A DNA stretch of 32,612 nt from Xanthobacteraceae bacterium (GCA_031291445.1 JARLJA010000135.1:1-32612), one strand, 5' to 3'; positions 1 through 7,266 are shown, counted from the first letter of the stretch. Program-made: numbers and translations. Notes: generated by a model not told the origin, from the letters alone.

Positions 1-1149
1 CAGGGGGGGGGGGGTTTGGTGGGGCCGTTCCCAGTACCCAATAATCAGGTTGGCGCCCCGCACCACGATCTCGGGGCGGGGGCCGCGCGCCCCCGGCGCG
101 TCGGTGGGGTCGACGATGCGGACCTCGCAGCCGAGCGTGGCCCGCCCCGCGCCGCGATGGCGGCCCCTGGCGCGGCCGTCGCCGATGTGCTCATTCCAAT
201 GCAGCAGGGTGGCGATCGGCGACAGCTCGGTCATGCCGTAGGCCTGGGTGAAGCGCACGTTCGGCAGCGCGCCCATGGCGCGGTCGAGCACCGCCTCGCT
301 GATCGGCGACGCGCCGTAGGTGATGTTCCTCAGGCTCGACAGGTCGTGGGACGCGAGCCGTGGATGGTCGACCAGCATCTGGATCATGGTCGGCACCAGC
401 AGCACGTCGGTGACGCGCTCGGCCTCGACCGCCGTCATCACGCCCTCGGGCGTGAAGCTCGGGATCATGACGTTGGATCCGCCGCTGAGCAGCAGCGAGA
501 ACATCGCCGCGCCGTTGGCGAGGTGGAACATCGGCGCGGCGTGCAGGTAGACCGCGGTGCCTGGAAACAGCCCCTCGCCCAGCGCATTGAGCGCATTGGC
601 CATCAGGTTGCGGTGGCTGAGCATCACGCCCTTGGAGCGCCCGGTGGTGCCGCCGGTGTAGAAGATGCCGGCGAGGTCCTCGCCGTCGGGCATCGCATCA
701 GTGATCGCCTCGCTGCGCGCGACCAGCGCCTCGTAGCCTTCGAACCCGTCCGGCGCGTCGCCGTCGTCGGCATGGACCAGCGTCAACCCGGGGATGGCCT
801 GGGCGAGCGCGATGCCGGTCGCGGCGAACGTCTTGTCGACGAACAGCAGCCCGGCGCGGCAGTCGCGCAGCGCGTCCTCGTTCTCCAGCGCGCTCCAGCG
901 GATGTTGAGCGGCACGATCACCGCGCCGGCCCAGCCGGCGGCGAGATAGAGCTCGAGGTAGCGATCGCTGTTCAGCGCCAGCACCGCGACCCGGTCGCCG
1001 GGGCCGACCCCGAGCGCGACCATGCCGCCCGCCAGCCGCGCGACGCGTGCGCCGGTCTCCCGCCAGACCCGGCGACGCCCGCCGAACACCGTCGAGGGCC
1101 CTTCCGCGTTGATCTGCAGCGCCCGCCGCAAGCCGTGGGTGATGTTCAT
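1..1149 (-). CDS. Acyl-CoA ligase (AMP-dependent synthetase), 3' end cut by window edge
   Basis: This enzyme would activate a carboxylic acid to its CoA thioester with ATP, so it supplies substrate to the neighbouring beta-oxidation-type enzymes. About 380 N-terminal residues are present. The AMP-binding loop YTGGTTGRSKG lies near residues 164-174, the adenylation motif QAYGMTE follows, and the hinge region GANLIIGYWERP is the last good family match at the window edge. A full ANL enzyme has about 500-550 residues, so the C-terminal lid domain is missing here. The start ATG (1149-1147) overlaps the stop of the TetR gene as ATGA, implying translational coupling. After ERPHQT the reading runs into a proline string encoded by a poly-G tract, which is probably sequence error. 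The substrate cannot be read from the sequence; the neighbours favour a medium, branched or cyclic acid. Confidence 0.9.
   Translation of the reverse strand, partial: MNITHGLRRALQINAEGPSTVFGGRRRVWRETGARVARLAGGMVALGVGPGDRVAVLALNSDRYLELYLAAGWAGAVIVPLNIRWSALENEDALRDCRAGLLFVDKTFAATGIALAQAIPGLTLVHADDGDAPDGFEGYEALVARSEAITDAMPDGEDLAGIFYTGGTTGRSKGVMLSHRNLMANALNALGEGLFPGTAVYLHAAPMFHLANGAAMFSLLLSGGSNVMIPSFTPEGVMTAVEAERVTDVLLVPTMIQMLVDHPRLASHDLSSLRNITYGASPISEAVLDRAMGALPNVRFTQAYGMTELSPIATLLHWNEHIGDGRARGRHRGAGRATLGCEVRIVDPTDAPGARGPRPEIVVRGANLIIGYWERPHQTPPPL
3..14. other. Run of 12 G at the window edge, probable sequencing or assembly artefact
   Basis: The window starts with CA followed by 12 G and then TTTGGTGGGG. 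It falls in the coding region of the acyl-CoA ligase, where it would encode a proline string at a place where this family normally has a threonine followed by small residues. A mononucleotide run this long at a sequence end is typical of low-quality terminal base calls. Confidence 0.6.
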
Positions 1150-1877
1150 CCCGTTCCTCCCCTTGGTGGTTTCCGTCCCTGTTTTCCCGGTGCGGACGCT
1201 TTGCGCGCCGTCTTGGTTTTTGGTCCGCCCCGCGCCGGTTTGTCCGGCGTCGCGGCGATGCCTTCGGTGAGGCGCAGCGTGAACTCGTCGGCGATCTCGG
1301 CCGGCGACGACGCGCCGTCGCGTTGATACCAGTGTCCGATCCAGTTCAACGATCCCGCGATGGCGAATGCCGACAGCTTGGGGTCGCACCGCCTGACCGA
1401 ACCGTCGGCGATGCCGGCGGCGATGTAGTCGCGAAACGACCGGTCGATCTTCTTCTTGGCGGCGCGGACGATCCGGCGATGCGCCTCGGTGAGGTCGCGC
1501 GGATCGAAGCGAACGAGGCTCGCGCCGAAATCGGTCGCCATCAGCTCCGCATAAGCATGGACCAGCTTGCGCAGCCTGGCCAGACCCGGACCGCCGCCGG
1601 CGTCGATCGCGGCGATCGCGTCGTCGACCAGTTCCCGCCCCAGCGACCAGCAGGCATAGAGGATTTCGTCCTTGCTGCGGAAGTAGTTGTAGAGCGCCGG
1701 CTTGGTGATGTTCAGCCGTTCGGCGACGTCGTTGAGGGTGGCGCGGTGATAGCCCTGTTCGAGGAACAGCTGCACCGCCACCCGCAGCACCGCGTCGCGT
1801 TTCTCGTCGCGCGCCCGCCGCCGGTTCTCGAACGGCAGCCAGGGCGAGGCGTCGGCGGGGGTCGGGCGGCTGTCCAT
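1146..1877 (-). CDS. TetR/AcrR family transcriptional regulator
   Basis: A 243-residue repressor-type protein. The N-terminal TetR helix-turn-helix spans about residues 26-72 and includes the recognition-helix segment ITKPALYNYFRSKDEI. The ligand-binding C-terminal half resembles the KstR2/FadR-like group, which senses acyl-CoA esters. The C-terminal tail (about the last 33 residues) is rich in Lys, Arg, Pro and Gly and is probably disordered. The gene is divergent from the thiolase operon, and a perfect palindrome lies between them, so it most likely represses both directions and is released by a CoA thioester made in the pathway. It is followed by the acyl-CoA ligase with a 4-bp overlap. 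The ATG at 1877 has only a weak ribosome binding site but gives the expected family length. The DNA-binding family is certain; the ligand is inferred from context. Confidence 0.92.
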   Translation of the reverse strand: MDSRPTPADASPWLPFENRRRARDEKRDAVLRVAVQLFLEQGYHRATLNDVAERLNITKPALYNYFRSKDEILYACWSLGRELVDDAIAAIDAGGGPGLARLRKLVHAYAELMATDFGASLVRFDPRDLTEAHRRIVRAAKKKIDRSFRDYIAAGIADGSVRRCDPKLSAFAIAGSLNWIGHWYQRDGASSPAEIADEFTLRLTEGIAATPDKPARGGPKTKTARKASAPGKQGRKPPRGGTG

Positions 1878-1905
1878 GCGGTGGCTGCGGGCCTGGGCGA
1901 TTGCG

Positions 1906-1935
1906 TTGACTCTGGGCGGGATCGAGCGATATATT
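1906..1935 (+). promoter_or_regulatory. Sigma70-like promoter of the thiolase operon
   Basis: A -35 box TTGACT (1906-1911) and a -10 box TATATT (1930-1935) are separated by 18 bp. Transcription would begin near 1942, inside the palindromic operator, and the thiolase ATG lies at 1983. The match is good for an alphaproteobacterium, but it is predicted from sequence only. Confidence 0.65.
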
Positions 1936-1959
1936 ACCCGCGGGTAAGAAAAAGTCCAA
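1931..1959 (-). promoter_or_regulatory. Predicted promoter of the TetR-acyl-CoA ligase unit
   Basis: Read on the minus strand, TTGGAC (1959-1954) and TAATAT (1936-1931) are 17 bp apart. The operator palindrome fills most of the spacer and touches the -10 box, so a bound repressor would block this promoter. Its -10 box overlaps that of the divergent thiolase promoter. Confidence 0.6.
1934..1947. promoter_or_regulatory. Probable TetR operator, perfect 14-bp palindrome
   Basis: TTACCCGCGGGTAA is a perfect inverted repeat in the 105-bp gap between the divergent TetR and thiolase genes. It overlaps the -10 boxes of both predicted promoters. A short TTAC...GTAA palindrome beside a divergent tetR gene is the usual arrangement for an autoregulated TetR repressor. 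Binding itself is inferred. Confidence 0.8.
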
Positions 1960-1982
1960 CGAGTCATTTTTGGGAGGATGCG

Positions 1983-3167
1983 ATGTCCAATCGCGTGGTC
2001 GTGGCCGGCGTCGGCATGATTCCGTTCGCCAAGCCGGGCGCCAGCGCGCCCTATAACGTCATGGGCACGGAGGCGGCCAAGCGCGCGCTCGCCGACGCCG
2101 AGCTGGCATACGGCGCGATCGAGCAGGCCTATGTCGGCTACGTCTACGGCGACTCGACCTGCGGCCAGCGCGCGCTCTACCCCGTGGGCATGACCGGCAT
2201 CCCGGTCGTCAACGTCAACAACAACTGCTCGACCGGCTCGACGGCGCTGTTCATGGCGCGCCAGGCGGTGGAAAGCGGCGCGCTCGATTGCGTGCTCGCG
2301 CTCGGCTTCGAGCAGATGAAGCCCGGCGCGCTCGGCGCGGTGTTCACCGACCGGCCCAGCGCCTTCGACGACTTCGACGCCGCCGCCAACAAGCTGGTCG
2401 ACGCCCCCGGCGTGCCGCTGGCGCTGCGCTATTTCGGCGGCGCCGGCCTCAGCCACATGAAGAAATACGGCACCCCGCTCGCCGCTTTCGCCAAGGTGCG
2501 CGCCAAGGCCAGCCGCCACGCCAAGAACAATCCGCTGGCGCTGTTCCGCAACGAGGTCACCGCCGAAGCTGTGCTCAACGACCAGGTGATCTGGCCGGGC
2601 GTGATGACGCGCATGATGGCGTGCCCGCCGACCTGCGGGGCGGCAGCTGCCGTGCTGGTGTCGGAGGCCTTCGCCGCCAAACACGGCCTCAACGGAAAAG
2701 TGCGGATCGCCGCCCAGGCGATGACCACCGACACCGCGTCGACCTTCGACGCCGGAGACATGATGCAGCTGGTCGGCTACGACATGGCGCGCGCCGCCGC
2801 CAATCGCGTCTATGAGGCGGCCGGCATCGGCCCCGACGACATCGACGTGGTCGAGCTGCACGACTGCTTCGCCCACAACGAACTGATCACCTACGAGGCG
2901 CTCGGGCTGTGCGCCGAAGGCGACGCCGCGCGCTTCATCGACGACGGCGACAACACCTACGGCGGCAAGGTCGTCACCAACCCATCCGGCGGCCTGTTGT
3001 CGAAGGGCCATCCGCTCGGCGCCACCGGGCTCGCGCAGTGCTACGAGCTGACCCGCCAGCTGCGCGGCACCGCGGCCACCACCCAGGTCGACGGCGCGCG
3101 GCTGGCGCTGCAGCACAATCTCGGGCTGGGCGGCGCCTGCGTCGTCACGCTCTACGAACGCGCCTGA
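1983..3167 (+). CDS. SCPx-type thiolase (lipid-transfer thiolase)
   Basis: A 394-residue thiolase that would cleave a 3-ketoacyl-CoA with CoA in the last step of a beta-oxidation cycle. The nucleophile is Cys82 in NVNNNCSTGSTALF, and catalytic histidine/cysteine motifs follow in VELHDCFAHNE, SKGHPLGATG and LGLGGACVV. The sequence follows the thiolase domain of animal peroxisomal SCPx closely, including GDNTYGGK and NPSGGLLSKGHP, so the SCPx/lipid-transfer subclass is a firm call. No SCP2 sterol-carrier domain is fused. No partner DUF35 protein is adjacent, although many bacterial relatives have one. The ATG at 1983 is preceded by GGGAGG (1972-1977) at a normal distance. It is the first gene of a unit with two MaoC-like dehydratase subunits. 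A branched-chain, sterol or terpenoid side-chain substrate is an inference. Confidence 0.93.
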   Translation: MSNRVVVAGVGMIPFAKPGASAPYNVMGTEAAKRALADAELAYGAIEQAYVGYVYGDSTCGQRALYPVGMTGIPVVNVNNNCSTGSTALFMARQAVESGALDCVLALGFEQMKPGALGAVFTDRPSAFDDFDAAANKLVDAPGVPLALRYFGGAGLSHMKKYGTPLAAFAKVRAKASRHAKNNPLALFRNEVTAEAVLNDQVIWPGVMTRMMACPPTCGAAAAVLVSEAFAAKHGLNGKVRIAAQAMTTDTASTFDAGDMMQLVGYDMARAAANRVYEAAGIGPDDIDVVELHDCFAHNELITYEALGLCAEGDAARFIDDGDNTYGGKVVTNPSGGLLSKGHPLGATGLAQCYELTRQLRGTAATTQVDGARLALQHNLGLGGACVVTLYERA

Positions 3168-3175
3168 GGCCCCCC

Positions 3176-3631
3176 ATGGTCGATCAATCCGCTGTCGGAC
3201 GCAGCTTCACGCCCGTGACCGCCCAGGTTGAGCCGGGACGGCTGCGCTATTTCCTCGACACCCTGGGCGAAACCAATCCGCTCTACCGCGACGCCGCGGC
3301 GGCGCGCAGCGCCGGCTACACGGCGACGCCGATCCCGCCGACCTACCTGTTCTGCCTCGAGTTGATGGATGCGCCCGATCCGTTCGAGTTCCTCACGGCG
3401 CTGGACATCGACCTCGCCCGCGTGCTGCACGGCGAGCAGAGCTTCGTCTATCACGCCCCCGTGGTGGTCGGCGACACGCTGACGTTCCGCTCGCGGGTGG
3501 TCAGCGTCGCCGAGAAGAAAGGCGGCGCGCTGACGCTGATCGGGGTCGAGACCGCGGTCACCAACCAGCACGGCGCCCATGTCGCCGACACCTCCCGCAC
3601 CATCGTCGTCCGCAATGAGGTAGCGTCATGA
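3176..3631 (+). CDS. MaoC-like (R)-hydroxyacyl dehydratase subunit, HadA-like
   Basis: A 151-residue hot-dog protein of the MaoC N-terminal (FAS1-like dehydratase) type. It carries the family signature around NPLYRDAAAA...GYTATPIPPTYLF and ends in a beta-strand-rich half. It appears to lack the full Asp/His hydratase-2 signature that its neighbour has, so it is probably the non-catalytic or acyl-binding partner of a heterodimer. HadA-HadB and ChsH1-ChsH2 are known pairs of this type. The gene lies 8 bp after the thiolase, and its stop overlaps the next ATG by 4 bp, which fits an obligate pair. The substrate is probably an enoyl-CoA intermediate of the thiolase route. Confidence 0.85.
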   Translation: MVDQSAVGRSFTPVTAQVEPGRLRYFLDTLGETNPLYRDAAAARSAGYTATPIPPTYLFCLELMDAPDPFEFLTALDIDLARVLHGEQSFVYHAPVVVGDTLTFRSRVVSVAEKKGGALTLIGVETAVTNQHGAHVADTSRTIVVRNEVAS

Positions 3632-4038
3632 CCGAGCTGCGCACCATCGCCGTCGGCGACCGCATCGTCCACAAGACGTTCCCGGCGATCACCCGCCACA
3701 AGCTCGCGCTCTATTGCGGCGCCTCGGGCGACCACAATCCGATCCATGTCGATATCGACTTCGCCCGCGCCGCCGGCTTCCCCGACGTGTTCGCCCACGG
3801 CATGCTGGTGATGGCCTGCCTCGGACAGTCGCTGACCGACGCGGTGCCGCCGGACCGCATCCGCTCGTTCGCGACGCGCTTCGCCGCCATCACCCAGCTC
3901 GGCGCCAAGCTGACCTGCGAGGGAACCGTCGCCGAGCTGTTCGAGCACGCCGGCGAACGCCGCGCCAAGCTCACGCTGACCACCAAGGACGAACGCGGCG
4001 AGGTCAAGCTCGCCGGCGAAGCCGTGATCGCGATCTAG
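3628..4038 (+). CDS. MaoC-like (R)-enoyl-CoA hydratase subunit, HadB-like
   Basis: A 136-residue single hot-dog protein. The hydratase-2 motif is clear at residues 30-60 (CGASGDHNPIHVD, then FAHGMLVM), with Asp35 and His40 as the likely catalytic pair. It would hydrate trans-2-enoyl-CoA to the (R)-3-hydroxyacyl-CoA, or the reverse. The start overlaps the preceding subunit as ATGA. The TAG stop codon lies within the outer CTAG of the palindromic repeat that follows. With the upstream subunit it most likely forms a heterodimer. Confidence 0.9.
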   Translation: MTELRTIAVGDRIVHKTFPAITRHKLALYCGASGDHNPIHVDIDFARAAGFPDVFAHGMLVMACLGQSLTDAVPPDRIRSFATRFAAITQLGAKLTCEGTVAELFEHAGERRAKLTLTTKDERGEVKLAGEAVIAI

Positions 4039-4185
4039 CGTACGATGACTTGAGGTTGGACTATTTCCGTCATCCTGAGGAGGCGCGAAGCGCCGTCTCG
4101 AAGGATGAACGGCCCGGGCCGCGCATCCTTCGAGACGGACCGCGAAGCCGTCCTCCTCAGGATGACGGATGAACGTGAGCGAATT
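4034..4185. repeat. Long palindromic intergenic repeat, copy 1
   Basis: The core, 4068-4167, is a 100-bp imperfect palindrome bounded by CGTCATCCTGAGGAGG and its complement CCTCCTCAGGATGACG, with nested inner arms around GGCCCGGGCC. Left of it, GATGACTTGAGGTTGG matches the outer arm of copy 2 at 7096-7266. The outermost TCTAG contains the stop codon of the upstream MaoC gene. Repeats of this sort are frequent between genes in Bradyrhizobium and Rhodopseudomonas. The transcript would form a strong hairpin and may act as a terminator or RNA stabiliser. Confidence 0.85.
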
Positions 4186-4251
4186 TGGTTCCACCATACT
4201 CCAGCGTCAGCACGCCACGCCGAGAAAAACAAAGGGAAGGACGACGGATCA

Positions 4252-5079
4252 ATGAGCAAGCTGCAGGGCAAGGTCGCGATGGTGACCGGATCGGGGCGCG
4301 GCATCGGCCGCGCCATCGCGCTCAAGCTGGCGAGCGAAGGCGCCAAGGTCGTGGTCAACGACCTCGACGCCGCGCCGGGTGAGGCGGTGGTGGCCGAGAT
4401 CAAGGCCATTGGCGGCGACGCCATCGCGGTCAACGGCAGCGTCTCCGAACCCGGTTTCGCCGACCGCTTCGTCGGCGCCGCGGTCGAGACCTTCAAGGGC
4501 CTCGACATCATCGTCAACAATGCCGGCTACACCTGGGACGCCACCATCCAGAAGATGACCGACGAGCAGTTCCAGGCGATGCTCGACGTCCACCTGGTGG
4601 CGCCGTTCCGCATCCTGCGCGCCGCCGCCGAACCGATCCGCATCTTCGCCAGGCAGGAGGCCGAACAGGGCCGCGAGGTGTTCCGCAAGGTGGTCAACAT
4701 CTCGTCGATCGCCGGCCTCTACGGCAATGCCGGCCAGGCCAGCTACTCGTCGGCCAAGGCGTCGCTGATCGGCCTGACCCGCACCATGTGCAAGGAGTGG
4801 GGGCGCTACAAGGTCAACGTCAACTGCGTCGCCTTCGGCCTGATCAACACCCGCCTGACCCAGCCGATCGAAGCGCAGCAGAAGACCATCGACGTCGCCG
4901 GCCGTGACATCAAGGTGGGCGTCCAGCCGCACATGCTGGAGGCGATGTCGCGCATGATTCCGCTCGGCCGCGGCGGCACGCCGGAGGAAGCCGCCGACGC
5001 GGTCTACCTGTTCTGCAGCCCCGAGTCCAACTACATCAGCGGTCAGGTCGTCGTCGCCGGCGGCGGCCTGCTGATCTGA
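4252..5079 (+). CDS. SDR-family (3R)-hydroxyacyl-CoA dehydrogenase-like oxidoreductase
   Basis: A 275-residue classical short-chain dehydrogenase. The cofactor loop TGSGRGIG is at residues 12-19, NNAG at 89-92, a serine of the catalytic set is at 151-152 (NISS), and Tyr165/Lys169 sit in YSSAK. A segment of about 20 residues (about 127-147, with ARQEAEQGREV) is longer than in standard FabG and recalls the SDR unit of multifunctional beta-oxidation enzymes. Asp37 after the second strand suggests NAD rather than NADP. The likely reaction is oxidation of (R)-3-hydroxyacyl-CoA to the 3-keto form used by the thiolase. GGGAAGG precedes the ATG by 11 bp. The repeat separates the gene from the MaoC pair, so it may depend on read-through. 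Confidence 0.88.
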   Translation: MSKLQGKVAMVTGSGRGIGRAIALKLASEGAKVVVNDLDAAPGEAVVAEIKAIGGDAIAVNGSVSEPGFADRFVGAAVETFKGLDIIVNNAGYTWDATIQKMTDEQFQAMLDVHLVAPFRILRAAAEPIRIFARQEAEQGREVFRKVVNISSIAGLYGNAGQASYSSAKASLIGLTRTMCKEWGRYKVNVNCVAFGLINTRLTQPIEAQQKTIDVAGRDIKVGVQPHMLEAMSRMIPLGRGGTPEEAADAVYLFCSPESNYISGQVVVAGGGLLI

Positions 5080-5102
5080 CGCCGGTCACCGGGAGCATGC
5101 CA

Positions 5103-5879
5103 ATGTCGATGGTTCTGACGGAACAGCGGGGCGCGACCGCGCTCATCACTCTCAACAATCCGGCGCAGATGAACGCGCTCGGCGGTACGCTGCTGGCCGA
5201 CCTCAGCGCGGCGCTCGACGCCGCGCTGGCGGACACGGCAGTCCGCGCCATCGTGCTGACCGGCGCCGGCAAGGGCTTCTGCGCCGGCGCGCAGCTCGGC
5301 GGGCCGACCTTCGAAGCCGGCAGCGACGTCGGCTCCCTGCTGCGCGACGGCGTCAGCCCGCTGATCGAGAAGATGCGGGCGGCACGGGTGCCGATCATCG
5401 CCGCGGTCAACGGCCCCGCCGCCGGCGCCGGCGCCGGCCTCGCGCTCGCCGCCGACATCGTGATCGCCGCGCGCTCGGCCCGCTTCATTCTCTCCTTCGT
5501 CAAGCTGGGCGCCGCGCTCGACGCCGGCACCTCGCTGTTCCTGCAGCGCGCCATCGGGGTGCCGCGGGCGCGGGCGATGGCCCTGCTCGGCGAGCCGGTC
5601 ACCGGCGAGCTGGCGGCGCAGTGGGGGCTGATCTGGAAGGCGGTGGACGACGCCGAGTTGCTGGCCGAGGCGCTCGCGGTCGCCCAAAAGCTCGCCGACG
5701 GCCCGCCGGTCAGCCTCGGCCTGATCAAGCAGCAGATCGAAGCCGCCTGGCAGGCGCCGCTGGCCGTTGCCCTGGAGGGCGAGGCCGAGGCGCAGGCGCG
5801 CGCTTTCGTCACCGACGACCTGCGCGAGGGCGCCACCGCCTTCGTCGAGAAGCGCTCGCCCCGCTTCACCGGGCGCTGA
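5103..5879 (+). CDS. Enoyl-CoA hydratase/isomerase family protein, PaaG-like
   Basis: A 258-residue crotonase-fold protein. The oxyanion-hole segments GAGKGFCAGAQL (about 54-65) and NGPAAGAGAG (about 103-112) are present. Both acidic residues of true enoyl-CoA hydratases appear to be replaced: Gly112 where the first Glu is expected, and Phe132 where the second is expected. Asp140 in LGAALDAG matches the catalytic Asp of PaaG-type isomerases. An isomerase, moving a double bond in an unsaturated acyl-CoA, is therefore more likely than a hydratase. Two ATGs compete. 5103 is preferred because GGGAG (5091-5095) is 7 bp upstream; the ATG at 5097 is only 1 bp from it. It probably forms one unit with the SDR, 23 bp upstream. 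Confidence 0.88.
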   Translation: MSMVLTEQRGATALITLNNPAQMNALGGTLLADLSAALDAALADTAVRAIVLTGAGKGFCAGAQLGGPTFEAGSDVGSLLRDGVSPLIEKMRAARVPIIAAVNGPAAGAGAGLALAADIVIAARSARFILSFVKLGAALDAGTSLFLQRAIGVPRARAMALLGEPVTGELAAQWGLIWKAVDDAELLAEALAVAQKLADGPPVSLGLIKQQIEAAWQAPLAVALEGEAEAQARAFVTDDLREGATAFVEKRSPRFTGR

Positions 5880-5890
5880 GGTGATCGGGC

Positions 5891-5998
5891 GCCGGCACTC
5901 CTGAACTCCGGCACGGCATCCTCGAGTCGCAGCTCGTCAGGCAGAGCCGCGACCGCGCCGGCGACGCCGATGTCGGCGGTTCGCTCCTGCGCCGCCAA
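5891..5998 (-). pseudogene. Remnant of the 3' end of a capD-like dehydratase gene
   Basis: Read on the minus strand, this stretch encodes AAQERTADIGVAG, then LPDELRLE, then DAVPEFRSAG. The intact gene at 24289-26199 ends with AAQEPTADIGVAG, CPNEPPLE and DAVPEFKSATV. About 35 codons between the second and third blocks are missing, the stop codon is lost, and nothing upstream encodes the rest of the protein. Over the first 14 codons the DNA is almost identical. It is a deletion remnant of a second copy, not a gene. It marks the left edge of the polysaccharide island. Confidence 0.8.
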
Positions 5999-6085
5999 AC
6001 CGCATTCGACCAGCTCCGGGCAACCGCCGATTGAGTTTGTCCAGTGGCTCTGTTACCTACCATGGCCTCGGAGCGGAGCCCGGCC

Positions 6086-7066
6086 ATGAAGACAATCTCG
6101 ATCGTGACGCCCTGCTACAACGAGGAGCTGAACGTTCGCGACTGCTACGAGGCGGTTCAGCGGCTGTTCGAAGGCGAGCTCAAAGGCTACCGGCGCGAGC
6201 ATGTCTTCTGCGACAACGCATCGACCGACGATACGCTGCGGATCCTCCGCTCCATCGCGGACGGCGACCCCTCCGTGCGCGTCATCGTCAATGCGCGCAA
6301 CTTCGGTCCGCTGAAGAACACCTACAATGGCGTCATGGCCAGTTCGGGCGATGCCGTTCTCCTGTTCCTCCCCGCCGATCTCCAGGATCCTCCGGAGCTC
6401 ATCCCCCAGTTCGTCAAGCTGTGGGAAGCCGGAAACGAGATCGTCTATGGCATCCGCGCCACGCGCGAAGAGGGCTGGCTGATGCGCAATTTGCGCAATG
6501 CCTATTATCGCCTGTTGACCCGCTTCTCGGAGATCGCGGTGCCGCCGGGCGTGGGCGATTTCCAGCTCGTCGACCGTCGCGTCGTCGACGCGATGCGGCA
6601 AGTCCATGACGGCTACCCATTCATGCGAATGATGACGTTCGAATGCGGCGGCCGTGCCGTCGGTGTTCCTTACACTTGGCGGGCGCGAAAGAAGGGGTTC
6701 AGCAAGAACAAGGCTTCCGCGCTGATCGATCAGGGACTGAACGGCCTTGTCTCGTTTACCAACGCGCCGCTGCGACTTGGGCTGTTCGTCGGCTTCGTGC
6801 TCTCGTTCCTGAGCCTGGCCTACGCGTTCATCAACCTGTTCATCGGCCTGGTGCGTTACCAGAAGGTCGCCGAGCCCGGAATCATGACCCTCATCGTCGC
6901 GATCTTCTTCTTCGGCGGCATCCAGCTGTTCTTCATGGGAATGATTGGCGAATACATCCTGGCCATCTACGGCCAGGTGCGGGGCAAACCCGTGGTATTC
7001 GAGCGTGAACGAATCAATTTTCCACCCGCGTCAGTCGCAGGCGCGCCGAACCCGCCCACAGCATAA
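6086..7066 (+). CDS. GtrB/DPM1-like family 2 glycosyltransferase
   Basis: A 326-residue GT2 enzyme that would transfer a sugar from a nucleotide donor to undecaprenyl phosphate at the inner membrane. SIVTPCYNEE (5-14), CDNASTDDT (42-50), the metal site PADLQDPPEL (96-105) and GDFQLVDRR (157-165) are the usual GT-A motifs. Two C-terminal membrane segments lie at about 231-257 and 266-296, as in GtrB and ArnC. The ATG at 6086 begins at the conserved MKTISIV and follows a GGAGCGGAG stretch; an in-frame ATG 42 bp upstream is less likely. It is the only rightward gene at the left end of the island and is convergent with the transketolase pair. Lipid-linked sugars of this kind feed periplasmic GT-C enzymes, and two candidates lie downstream in the island. 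Confidence 0.92.
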   Translation: MKTISIVTPCYNEELNVRDCYEAVQRLFEGELKGYRREHVFCDNASTDDTLRILRSIADGDPSVRVIVNARNFGPLKNTYNGVMASSGDAVLLFLPADLQDPPELIPQFVKLWEAGNEIVYGIRATREEGWLMRNLRNAYYRLLTRFSEIAVPPGVGDFQLVDRRVVDAMRQVHDGYPFMRMMTFECGGRAVGVPYTWRARKKGFSKNKASALIDQGLNGLVSFTNAPLRLGLFVGFVLSFLSLAYAFINLFIGLVRYQKVAEPGIMTLIVAIFFFGGIQLFFMGMIGEYILAIYGQVRGKPVVFERERINFPPASVAGAPNPPTA

Positions 7067-7095
7067 CCCTCGCACGAAGCCGGGCGCGCGAGCAA

Positions 7096-7266
7096 TCTAG
7101 AGCGTGATGACTTGAAGTTGGGCCAGTTCCGTCATCCTGAGGTGCGAGCGAAGCGAGCCTCGAAGGATCGACGGCCCGGGCTGTCGCCCTTCGAGACGGA
7201 CCGCTGCGCGGTCCTCCTCAGGACGACGGGTGAGCGTGAACGAACCTGAACTCATCACAGTCTAGA
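7096..7266. repeat. Long palindromic intergenic repeat, copy 2
   Basis: A roughly 171-bp imperfect palindrome bounded by TCTAGA at both ends (7096-7101 and 7261-7266). The outer arms are GTGATGACTTGAAGTT and, inverted, AACTCATCAC-type sequence. The core (7130-7228) is closed by CGTCATCCTGAGG and CCTCAGGACGACG. It fills the gap between the convergent GT2 and transketolase genes and could end transcription from both sides. The right-hand TCTAGA supplies the TAG stop codon of the transketolase C subunit. It is the same family as 4034-4185. Confidence 0.85.

Noticed and set aside
1146-3116. A 656-residue minus-strand reading frame across the TetR and thiolase region
   Set aside because: Only its last 243 residues are the TetR protein. 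The rest is the antisense of the thiolase, low in complexity and typical of high-GC shadow frames.
5880-6085. A small gene between the isomerase and GT2 genes
   Set aside because: The only protein-like signal is the capD-like remnant, which has no start, no proper stop and an internal deletion.
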